Made by a program: the position numbers and the translations under genes | DNA from: Pelomonas sp966111775 | GTDB taxonomy: Bacteria; Pseudomonadota; Gammaproteobacteria; Burkholderiales; Burkholderiaceae_C | Assembly (NCBI GenBank): GCA_966111775.1 | Contig: CBHWBD010000115.1 | Location: 1-15,913, forward strand | Reading direction: 5' to 3' | Length of the DNA: 15,913 nt | The notes under the pieces: generated by a model | Database searches by the model: none | What the model was told of the DNA's origin: nothing | What the model saw: only the letters and a program-made list of their open reading frames with translations | Shown: positions 6,520-13,206 of the stretch, one piece after another | Layout of the letters: each line of letters opens with the position of its first letter | Position numbering within the stretch: the first letter of the stretch is position 1

Positions 6520-7076
6520 CCCGCCTTGTCGTCGGGCTGACGGGCGCCACGGGTGCGGCCTATGCGCTGCGCCTGCTGCGCCGCTCGCGTGAGCTGGGCG
6601 TCGAGACCCACCTCACCGCTACGCCCGCCGGCATCCTGAACGCCCACCACGAGCTGGGCCTGGACCGCTCGGCGCTGGAAGCTGAAGCGGATCACGCCTA
6701 CGCCCCCGGCGACATCGGCGCCTGCATCGCCAGCGGCAGCTTCGCCACGGCCGCGATGGTTGTCGCGCCCTGCTCGATGAAGTCCCTGGCCGCGATTGCC
6801 CACGGCCTGGGCGACAACCTGCTGACCCGCGCCGCCGACGTGACGCTGAAGGAGCGCCGCCGCCTCATCCTGATGGTGCGCGAAACGCCCTTCAACCTGG
6901 CGCATCTGCGCAATATGGTGGCGGTGACCGAGATGGGCGGCATCTGCTTCCCGCCGCTGCCGGCCTTCTATCACCACCCCAAGACCATCGAGGAGATGGT
7001 CAACGAGACGGCCGAGCGCGTGCTCGAGCTGGCGGGTGTGGCGCAGGCCCAGCCCAAGGCCTGGACGGGTCTCTAA
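6516..7076 (+). CDS. ubiX: Flavin prenyltransferase UbiX
   Basis: It joins dimethylallyl phosphate to FMN to make prenyl-FMN, the cofactor of the UbiD decarboxylase in ubiquinone synthesis. It has 186 residues, the family length. The FMN-binding loop is GLTGATGAAYALRL (7-20). SGSF (73-76), APCSMKSLAAIAHG (84-97) and VRETP (121-125) are conserved active-site segments. The start is GTG at 6516, which gives MTRLVVGLTGATG. It forms a GTGA overlap with the grxD stop, so translation is probably coupled to grxD. No ubiD lies in this window. A weak 5-bp stem (7098-7102 with 7109-7113) lies after the stop, too weak to call a terminator. Confidence 0.97.
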   Translation: MTRLVVGLTGATGAAYALRLLRRSRELGVETHLTATPAGILNAHHELGLDRSALEAEADHAYAPGDIGACIASGSFATAAMVVAPCSMKSLAAIAHGLGDNLLTRAADVTLKERRRLILMVRETPFNLAHLRNMVAVTEMGGICFPPLPAFYHHPKTIEEMVNETAERVLELAGVAQAQPKAWTGL

Positions 7077-7138
7077 CGACGAACTGCCGGGTGAATCGGG
7101 CCTTGCACGGCCCTTGAGATGGCCAGCCCACCGGGAAG

Positions 7139-7768
7139 ATGTCGGCTGGAACCGACTCTCAGGGGAACGCCGTGGTGACGGGTCTCAGTGCCTCGCTGCT
7201 CAACTATCTGTCGACGCCGGGCCTCGACAACTCGACGGCCAACAGCAAGACGGCCACCAACGCACGCACCAAAGACAACTCGATCACTTCGCAGGCGGCT
7301 CAGGCCGCGCTGCAGCGCGCCGCCGGCACGGCGAAGTCGTCGGCAGCCAACCATCAGCTCGACGCCGCCCAGAAAAAACTGGGCACCGACCTGCGCGCTG
7401 CCCTGGACAAGGCCGGCGTCCACCTCAGCGGTGCCGTCGACATCTCGGTGAACAGCGACGGCAGCGTGGCCTTCAACGGCTCCGACGACGACAAGGCGGC
7501 GATGAAGGCCTTCCTGAAGGCCGACACCAGCCAGCCCAGCTTTGCCAACCGCATCGCCGACCAGGCGAAAGAGGCGATGAAGCTGTCGACGACCATCCAG
7601 CAGAACGCCGCGATCTCCCAGGCCGCCAAGCTGGCCCGCTCGGCCGGCGGCGTGATGTCGCTCTACACCTCGCTGATGCAGCAGAGCAGCAGCACCAGCG
7701 TGGTGTTCTCCATCTCGTCGACATCGAGCTCGCTGACCTATCCGGGCTCGTTGGCGGCCAGCGCCTGA
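7139..7768 (+). CDS. Ser/Ala-rich protein of unknown function
   Basis: Up to 209 residues, with no signal peptide, no cysteine and no membrane helix. Serine, alanine and threonine dominate. The segment at about residues 40-95 is likely helical (TSQAAQAALQRAAGTAKSS). A more varied middle part reads LSGAVDISVNSDGSVAFNG, a second helical stretch follows, and the C-terminal tail is serine-rich (SSSTSVVFSISSTSSS). The start is uncertain. ATG 7139 abuts GGGAAG with no spacer, while GTG 7172 is preceded by AGGGG at 7161-7165 with a 6-nt gap and would give 198 residues. The composition recalls secreted or appendage-associated proteins, but that is only an impression. It follows ubiX by 62 nt and converges on the M3 peptidase gene. 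Confidence 0.65.
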   Translation: MSAGTDSQGNAVVTGLSASLLNYLSTPGLDNSTANSKTATNARTKDNSITSQAAQAALQRAAGTAKSSAANHQLDAAQKKLGTDLRAALDKAGVHLSGAVDISVNSDGSVAFNGSDDDKAAMKAFLKADTSQPSFANRIADQAKEAMKLSTTIQQNAAISQAAKLARSAGGVMSLYTSLMQQSSSTSVVFSISSTSSSLTYPGSLAASA

Positions 7769-7785
7769 CGAGCCCGGTGCCCTGA

Positions 7786-9936
7786 TCAGGGCTTCTGCAC
7801 CACCAGGCCGCGACGTTCCAACAGCGGCTTGATGTCGGGCTCGTGGCCGACGAGGTTGCGGAACAACACCATCGCGTCTTCCGAGCCCCCACGCGACAGC
7901 AGCTTGGCGCGCAGCGCATCGCCGTTGGCACGCTTGAGGCCGCCGTTGGCCTTCAGCCATTCCACCGTGTCGGCGTCCAGCACCTCGCTCCAGATGTAGG
8001 CGTAGTAGCCGGCCGAGTAGCCACCCATGATGTGGCTGAAGTAAGGCAGGCGGTAGCGCGGCGGCACTGGGCCGAAGTCGATGCCCTCGTCCTTCAGCAC
8101 CTTGGCCTCGAAGGCCATGACGGCGTCGGCCGCCGGCACTTCGCCGGCCTTGAGCTGGTGCAGGCGCTGGTCGACGATGGCCGCGCTCAGGTACGACAGC
8201 GTCGTGTAGCCCTGGTTGAAGCGCTTGGCGCGCGACACCTTGTCCAGCAGCTCGCGCGGCATGGGCTCGCCGGTCTGGTAGTGCTTGGCGTAGTTGGCGA
8301 GCACGCTCGGCCAGTCGGCCCAGACTTCATTGACCTGCGAGGGGTACTCGACGAAGTCGCGCGGCACGCGGCCCAGGCTGGGGTAGCGGCCCTTGTTGAA
8401 CATGCCGTGCAGGGCATGGCCGAACTCGTGGAAGAGGGTGTTGACCTCGTCCCAGGTCAGCAGCGTCGGCTCGCCGGCCGGCGGCTTGGGGATGTTGAGG
8501 TGGTTGGCGACGACGGGCGAAGTGCCTTCCAGCGGGTTCTGGTTGACGTAGGCGTTCATCCACGCACCGCCGCGTTTGCTCGGGCGGGCATAGAGGTCGG
8601 CGATGAAGACGGCCAGCTGCTTGCCGTTGGTGTCGAAGACGTCGTAGGTGCGCACGTCGTCGCGGTAGACCGGCAGGTCGGTGCGGCGCTTGAAGCTGAT
8701 GCCGTAGAGCTGGTGGGCGGCGAAGAAGACGCCCTTCTCCAGCACGCTGGTCAGCTCCAGATAGGGCTTGAGCTGGCTCTCGTCGAAGCCGTACTTGGCG
8801 GCGCGCAGCTTCTCCGAGTAGTAGCTCCAGTCCCAGGGTTGCAGGTCGAAGCTGGTCTGCTGCCTGGCCGACTGGTCGGCGTCGATGAGCTTTTGCAGCT
8901 CGGCCGCTTCCTGCTTGGCCGAGGCGACGGCGGCGGGGCCCAGCTTGCCGAGCATGGCGTTGACGGCATCGGCCGTCTTGGCGGTCTCCTCCTCCAGCAC
9001 GAAGGCCGCCGGCGTCGCATAGCCCAGCAGGGCCGCGCGCTCCTGGCGCAGGGCGATCACGCTGGCAATGATGCCCGTGGTGTCATTGGCATTGCCGCGG
9101 CTGCCGCGTGCGACCGACGCACGGTGCAGGCGCTCGCGCACGGCACGGTTCTGAAGATTGGTCTCCTGCGGCTGGATGGTGGTGTTGAGCAGCGTCAGGA
9201 CGTATTTGCCTTCCATGCCGCGCTTCTTGGCGACCTCGGCAGCAGCGGCGATCTGGGCGGGCGTCAGGCCGGCCAGTTCCTCGGCGCTGTCGACGACGAT
9301 GGCCGAGTCGTTGACCTCGGCCAGCACGGCCTTTTTGAAGCTTGCGCCCAGCGTCGCCAGCTCGGCGTTGATGGCCTTCATGCGGGCCTTCTGCTCCTCG
9401 TTCAGCAAGGCGCCGGCACGCACCATGTCGCGGCGATAGCGCTCGATGAGGCGCTTGGCTTCGGCATTGGGCGCGGCCTTGTCACGCGCGGCGTACAGGG
9501 TCTCGATGCGGGCGAACAGCTTGGGGTTGAGCTGGATGGCGTCGCGGTGGGCGGCCAGCTTGGCTGCGTAATCGGTCTGCAGTTGCTGGCGCGCGGGATT
9601 GGCGTCGGCACCGATCAGGCTGTACAGCAGCGTGCTGGTGCGGCGCAGCAGGCGGCCACTGCGCTCCATCGCGATGATGGTGTTGTCGAAGGTCGGCGCG
9701 GCGGCGTTGTCGGCGATGGCCTGGACCTCGGCCAGTTGCTCGGCCATGCCCTTGTCCAGGGCCGGACCGAAATGCTCGTCCTTGACCTTGTCGAACTGCG
9801 GGTACTGCAGCGGCAGCGGGCTGGGCTTGAACAACGGGTTGGCCGAAGGCTGTTGGCCCCAGCTGAGGCTGGTGGCCAGCAGGGTCGACAGCAGGAGAGG
9901 CGCGAAGCGTCTGACGGCAGGTTTTGCAGCGGGCAT
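7786..9936 (-). CDS. Exported M3-family metallopeptidase (peptidyl-dipeptidase Dcp-like)
   Basis: A zinc oligopeptidase of 716 residues counted from ATG 9936. The frame is open to a GTG at 9996, but ATG 9936 directly yields a signal peptide (MPAAKPAVRRFAPLL, then LSTLLATSLSWG). This suggests a periplasmic enzyme, or possibly a surface-linked one. The zinc site is H503-E-F-G-H507, with the third ligand E530 in PRDFVEYPSQ. The substrate-side motif GGYSAGYYAYIW near the C terminus is typical of Dcp and oligopeptidase A. Members cut short peptides. Dcp removes C-terminal dipeptides and OpdA degrades signal peptides and other short peptides. The start fits neither exactly, so I assign the family and not a gene name. 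The gene lies 99 nt downstream of the lytic transglycosylase gene and converges on the Ser/Ala-rich gene. No clear Shine-Dalgarno sequence is visible. Confidence 0.95.
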   Translation of the reverse strand: MPAAKPAVRRFAPLLLSTLLATSLSWGQQPSANPLFKPSPLPLQYPQFDKVKDEHFGPALDKGMAEQLAEVQAIADNAAAPTFDNTIIAMERSGRLLRRTSTLLYSLIGADANPARQQLQTDYAAKLAAHRDAIQLNPKLFARIETLYAARDKAAPNAEAKRLIERYRRDMVRAGALLNEEQKARMKAINAELATLGASFKKAVLAEVNDSAIVVDSAEELAGLTPAQIAAAAEVAKKRGMEGKYVLTLLNTTIQPQETNLQNRAVRERLHRASVARGSRGNANDTTGIIASVIALRQERAALLGYATPAAFVLEEETAKTADAVNAMLGKLGPAAVASAKQEAAELQKLIDADQSARQQTSFDLQPWDWSYYSEKLRAAKYGFDESQLKPYLELTSVLEKGVFFAAHQLYGISFKRRTDLPVYRDDVRTYDVFDTNGKQLAVFIADLYARPSKRGGAWMNAYVNQNPLEGTSPVVANHLNIPKPPAGEPTLLTWDEVNTLFHEFGHALHGMFNKGRYPSLGRVPRDFVEYPSQVNEVWADWPSVLANYAKHYQTGEPMPRELLDKVSRAKRFNQGYTTLSYLSAAIVDQRLHQLKAGEVPAADAVMAFEAKVLKDEGIDFGPVPPRYRLPYFSHIMGGYSAGYYAYIWSEVLDADTVEWLKANGGLKRANGDALRAKLLSRGGSEDAMVLFRNLVGHEPDIKPLLERRGLVVQKP

Positions 9937-10035
9937 GAGCGGGTTTGTCTTGTGGACGAAACCATCGAGCCTAACGCTTCGACAGGCCCCAGCCACAAGC
10001 CACGCCGGGTCAACCCTGAGGCCTTTACCGGCCCT

Positions 10036-10644
10036 TCACTTCTCGTCGGGCAGCAGCCACTGGCGCCGCGCGGCGAACACCGCGTTCGGATACTCCGGCC
10101 GGCCGCGGCTGCCGTTGTAGCGGCCCAGGGCGAGGTACATGTCGCCCTTCTCGCGATCCAGGTAGTGGCGCAGGATGACGCAGCCGAAGCGCAGATTGCT
10201 CTGCATGTGGAAGAGGCGCGCGGCGTCGCCGTCACCGATCAGCTGGGTCCAGAAGGGCATGACCTGCATATAGCCGCGCGCGCCGGCGATGCTGATGACG
10301 TATTTGCGAAAGCCGCTCTCGACCTGCACCAGGCCCAGCACCAGACTGGGCTCCAGGCCCGCGCGCTTGGCCTCGTACCAGACCGTCTCGAGGAACTCGA
10401 TGCGGATCTGCGTCTCGCTCAGGCGCTTCTTCAGCCGCTCGCTCATGGTGCCCAGCCAGCGCAGATAGGCCATGCGCTCGTCGACCTGATTGGCCTCGAA
10501 CTTGGGCCGCGGCGGGGCACTCTGGGCGATGGAGGCGCTCAGGGCCGAGCGCATCGAATCCGCCAGCGGCTCCTCGACCTGCGCGCCCCCCCGCGCTGCC
10601 AGCGGCACGGCAAGCAGGCTGGACAGGAGAAGCCGGCGCTTCAA
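10036..10644 (-). CDS. Lytic transglycosylase with SLT domain
   Basis: A 202-residue exported enzyme expected to cleave peptidoglycan glycan strands with formation of 1,6-anhydro-muramic acid. The N terminus MKRRLLLSSLLAVPLAARGGAQ is a signal peptide without a lipobox cysteine. The SLT fold spans about 88-195. The catalytic Glu is E109 in QVESGFRKY, with GARGYMQVMPFW (121-132) and the RYNGS motif (175-179) following, as in the family. The start is TTG at 10642-10644. Its last two bases overlap the proS TGA, giving TTGA, and no ATG occurs before residue 31, which would remove the signal peptide. Expression probably depends on translation of proS, an unexpected partner for a cell-wall enzyme. 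Confidence 0.92.
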   Translation of the reverse strand: MKRRLLLSSLLAVPLAARGGAQVEEPLADSMRSALSASIAQSAPPRPKFEANQVDERMAYLRWLGTMSERLKKRLSETQIRIEFLETVWYEAKRAGLEPSLVLGLVQVESGFRKYVISIAGARGYMQVMPFWTQLIGDGDAARLFHMQSNLRFGCVILRHYLDREKGDMYLALGRYNGSRGRPEYPNAVFAARRQWLLPDEK

Positions 10645-12386
10645 AGCTTGAGCAGGCCCTTCAGATGGCCAACCACGTCGTTGACGCCGAGCTTGGTGGC
10701 GGCCTCGTCGCGGCGGCCCTGGTATTCGACCTGGCCTTCCTTCAGGCCGCGGTCGCCCAGCACGACGCGATGCGGCACACCGATCAGCTCCCAGTCGGCG
10801 AACATCGCGCCGGGGCGCTCGCCGCGGTCGTCCAGCAGCACGTCCACGCCCAGGGCCTTGAGTTCTTCGTAGAGCTTGTCGGCGGCGGCCTTGACCTCGG
10901 CGCTGCGGTCAGCACCGATGGGGCAGACGACGACGGTGAACGGCGCGATGCTGTCCGGCCAGATGATGCCGCGGGCATCGTGGCTCTGCTCGATGGCGGC
11001 GCCCAGGATGCGGGTCACGCCGATGCCGTAGCAGCCCATTTCCATCAGCCTGGGCTTGCCGTTCTCGTCCAGGAACGTCGCGTTCATCGCGGCCGAGTAC
11101 TTGGTGCCGAGATAGAAGACATGGCCGACCTCGATGCCGCGCTGGATGGCGAGCAGGCCCTTGCCATCGGGCGACGGATCGCCGGCGACGACATTGCGGA
11201 TGTCGGCAACGAGATCGGGCTCGGGCAGGTCACGGCCCCAGTTCACGCCGGTCAGGTGGAAGTCGGCCTCGTTGGCGCCGCAGATGAAGTCGCTCATGAC
11301 GGCGACGGTGCGGTCGGCGATGACCTTGACGGGCTTCTTCAAGCCGATGGGGCCGAGGTAGCCCGGCTTGCAGCCGAAGTGGTCCTCGATCTCGCCGACG
11401 GTGGCGAAGCGGAAGCCGTTCTTCAGGCCTTCGACCTTGCCGGTCTTGACCTCGTTCAGCTCATGGTCGCCGCGCACCAGCAGCAGCCAGACCTGGGTCT
11501 TGATGATGTTGCCGTCCTTGTCCAGTTCGTCGGTGGCCAGCACCAGCGACTTGACGGTCTGGGCCAGCGGCAGGTTCAGCAGCAGCGCGACCTCGGCGCA
11601 GGTGGCCTTGCCGGGCGTGGGTGTCTTGGCCAGGGCCTGCAGCGCGTCGCCGCGCGCGGGCAGCAGAGCCACGGCCTCGGCCAGCTCCATGTTGGCGGCG
11701 TAATCGCTGGTGGGGCAGTAGACGATGGCGTCTTCGCCGGTCTCGGCAATGACCTGGAACTCGTGCGAGCGGTCGCCGCCGATGGCGCCGGTGTCGGCCG
11801 CCACGGCGCGGTACTCCAGGCCGAAGCGCTCGAAGATCCGACCGTAGGCCGCGTACATATTGTCGTAACTGCGGCCGGCGGCCTCGACGTCACGGTCGAA
11901 GGAATAGGCGTCCTTCATCGTGAACTCGCGGCCGCGCATCAGGCCGAAGCGCGGACGGCGCTCGTCACGGAACTTGGTCTGGATGTGATAGAAATTTTTC
12001 GGCAGCTGGCGGTAGGAACGCAGCTCCTGGCGGGCGATGTCGGTGATGACTTCCTCGCTCGTCGGCTGGACGATGAAGTCGCGGTTGTGGCGATCCTTCA
12101 CGCGCAGCAGTTCGGGGCCCATCTTGTCGAAGCGGCCGGTCTCCTGCCACAGCTCGGCAGGCTGGATGACGGGCATCAGGCACTCCACCGCGCCGGCCGC
12201 GTCCATCTCCTCGCGAATGATCTTCTCGACCTTGCGGATGACGCGAAGACCCATCGGCATGTAGTTGTAAATGCCGGCGCCCAGGCGCTTGATCATGCCG
12301 GCGCGCATCATCAATTTGTGGCTGACGATCTCCGCGTCGGCGGGCGCTTCCTTGAGGGTCGAGATGAAGAACTGGGAGGCTTTCAT
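10641..12386 (-). CDS. proS: Prolyl-tRNA synthetase
   Basis: A class II synthetase that charges tRNA(Pro) in the cytoplasm. It has 581 residues and is of the bacterial type with an inserted editing domain. The N terminus MKASQFFISTLKEAPADAE is standard. Motif 2 is near 139-152 (FRDERRPRFGLMRG) and motif 3 is GCYGIGVTRILGAA. The YbaK-like insertion that hydrolyses Ala-tRNA(Pro) runs from about residue 224 to 410. The anticodon-binding domain fills the last 110 residues. The frame is open 21 codons further upstream, but ATG 12386 is the family start. It is divergent from rppH across a 141-nt gap that contains a strong 8-bp hairpin in the proS leader. No Shine-Dalgarno sequence is obvious. Its TGA overlaps the TTG start of the transglycosylase gene. 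Confidence 0.98.
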   Translation of the reverse strand: MKASQFFISTLKEAPADAEIVSHKLMMRAGMIKRLGAGIYNYMPMGLRVIRKVEKIIREEMDAAGAVECLMPVIQPAELWQETGRFDKMGPELLRVKDRHNRDFIVQPTSEEVITDIARQELRSYRQLPKNFYHIQTKFRDERRPRFGLMRGREFTMKDAYSFDRDVEAAGRSYDNMYAAYGRIFERFGLEYRAVAADTGAIGGDRSHEFQVIAETGEDAIVYCPTSDYAANMELAEAVALLPARGDALQALAKTPTPGKATCAEVALLLNLPLAQTVKSLVLATDELDKDGNIIKTQVWLLLVRGDHELNEVKTGKVEGLKNGFRFATVGEIEDHFGCKPGYLGPIGLKKPVKVIADRTVAVMSDFICGANEADFHLTGVNWGRDLPEPDLVADIRNVVAGDPSPDGKGLLAIQRGIEVGHVFYLGTKYSAAMNATFLDENGKPRLMEMGCYGIGVTRILGAAIEQSHDARGIIWPDSIAPFTVVVCPIGADRSAEVKAAADKLYEELKALGVDVLLDDRGERPGAMFADWELIGVPHRVVLGDRGLKEGQVEYQGRRDEAATKLGVNDVVGHLKGLLKL

Positions 12387-12405
12387 GGGCGGTACTAAAT
12401 GCGAA

Positions 12406-12425
12406 GGCCGGGTGAAAACCCGGCC
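12406..12425 (-). repeat. Hairpin in the proS leader
   Basis: GGCCGGGT and ACCCGGCC form a perfect 8-bp GC-rich stem around a 4-nt loop, which reads GAAA on the plus strand and TTTC on the minus strand. It sits 19 nt upstream of the proS ATG. There is no T tract after it on the plus strand. On the proS side it is followed by TTCGCATTTAG, not a proper terminator tail. It may affect ribosome access or transcript stability; that role is inferred. Confidence 0.55.
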
Positions 12426-12493
12426 GAAGTCACAGCAAAACAGGGGCAAATCTTCGGGTTAGCGAGGGCGCTGGCGCAATCGCGGCCCGATGC

Positions 12494-12499
12494 AATAAT
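12494..12499 (+). promoter_or_regulatory. Possible -10 element for rppH
   Basis: AATAAT matches the -10 consensus at five of six positions and lies 28 nt before the rppH ATG. The hexamer CTGGCG at 12471-12476 has the right 17-bp spacing but matches the -35 consensus at only three positions. Confidence 0.35.
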
Positions 12500-12517
12500 C
12501 GAACCAACTAGAGATTT

Positions 12518-12521
12518 GAGG
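12518..12521 (+). promoter_or_regulatory. Ribosome binding site of rppH
   Basis: GAGG lies 6 nt before ATG 12528. It picks that start over the longer open frame reaching back to 12399. Confidence 0.65.
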
Positions 12522-12527
12522 TTGATT

Positions 12528-13145
12528 ATGCTCGACCGTGAAGGCTTCCGCCCCAACGTCGGCATCATCCTGCTCAACCAGCGCAACGAGGTTTTCTGGG
12601 GCAAACGCATCCGGACGCACTCGTGGCAGTTCCCGCAAGGGGGCATCAAACACGGTGAAACGCCTGAGCAGGCGATGTTCCGAGAGCTCCACGAAGAGGT
12701 GGGGCTCACACCAGAGCATGTGCGCATCATCGCGAGGACCCGCGACTGGCTGCGCTACGAGGTGCCCGAGCACTTCATCCGGCGTGATGCGCGCGGCCAT
12801 TACCGCGGTCAGAAACAGATCTGGTTTCTGCTGCAGATGGTGGGCCGCGACTGCGACATGAATCTGCGCGCCACCGACCACCCCGAGTTCGACGCCTGGC
12901 GCTGGAACGAGTACTGGGTGCCGCTGGAGGCCGTCATCGAGTTCAAGCGCGGCGTCTATGAAATGGCGCTGACTGAACTGGCGCGCTATCTGCCGCGCAT
13001 CAACCACCACAACCGCTATCTGCGTGCCGGCATGCGGCCGGCGCACCGCGAGCGCAACAGCGGGCCCATGCCACTGGATACCGGCAGCGGGCCGGTGCCG
13101 CTGGAGGCGGTGGTGGCGCCGCCGGATGGCGAGCCGCAGAGCTGA
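12528..13145 (+). CDS. rppH: RNA pyrophosphohydrolase (Nudix)
   Basis: It removes pyrophosphate from the 5' end of triphosphorylated mRNA, which starts RNase E-dependent decay. It has 205 residues, against about 176 in E. coli. The start MLDREGFRPNVGIILLN is the family N terminus. The Nudix box spans 38-60 with RELHEEVGL at its end; E53, E56 and E57 are the metal ligands. QFPQGG and RGQKQIWFLLQM are also conserved. The Nudix domain ends near residue 160. The remaining C-terminal tail is rich in Pro, Gly and Arg and contains a 9-residue imperfect tandem duplication (SGPMPLDTG / SGPVPLEAV). The tail is probably disordered. The gene is divergent from proS and convergent with proB. Confidence 0.95.
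   Translation: MLDREGFRPNVGIILLNQRNEVFWGKRIRTHSWQFPQGGIKHGETPEQAMFRELHEEVGLTPEHVRIIARTRDWLRYEVPEHFIRRDARGHYRGQKQIWFLLQMVGRDCDMNLRATDHPEFDAWRWNEYWVPLEAVIEFKRGVYEMALTELARYLPRINHHNRYLRAGMRPAHRERNSGPMPLDTGSGPVPLEAVVAPPDGEPQS
13059..13112 (+). repeat. Imperfect 27-nt tandem duplication inside the rppH tail
   Basis: Two units, 13059-13085 and 13086-13112, begin with nearly the same 20 bases (17 of 20 identical) and encode SGPMPLDTG and SGPVPLEAV. The rest of each unit has diverged. This looks like an in-frame tandem duplication in a poorly constrained protein tail. Confidence 0.6.
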
Positions 13146-13176
13146 CTCAGCGGAGTACCAAATTGTGGCTTCGCCG

Positions 13177-13206
13177 CAATCTCGTCCTCACCGGAGGACG
13201 AGATTG
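13177..13206. repeat. Perfect 13-bp hairpin between rppH and proB
   Basis: Bases 13177-13189 are fully complementary to 13194-13206 around the 4-nt loop ACCG. The structure covers the proB stop codon (13188-13190) and its last six or so sense codons, and begins 31 nt after the rppH stop. No T tract follows on either strand, so it is not a textbook intrinsic terminator. In convergent genes it could act on both transcripts, as a 3' stability hairpin or a terminator helped by Rho. Confidence 0.7.

Noticed and set aside
7779..7792. Perfect 14-bp palindrome GCCCTGATCAGGGC at the end of the M3 peptidase gene, between convergent genes
   Set aside because: About one perfect 14-bp palindrome is expected by chance in a window of this size, it has no loop suited to a terminator, and no T tract follows.
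7843..10872. 1009-codon plus-strand frame across the M3 peptidase and transglycosylase genes
   Set aside because: It is a shadow of two clear minus-strand genes with intact catalytic motifs. The translation is low complexity without any domain.
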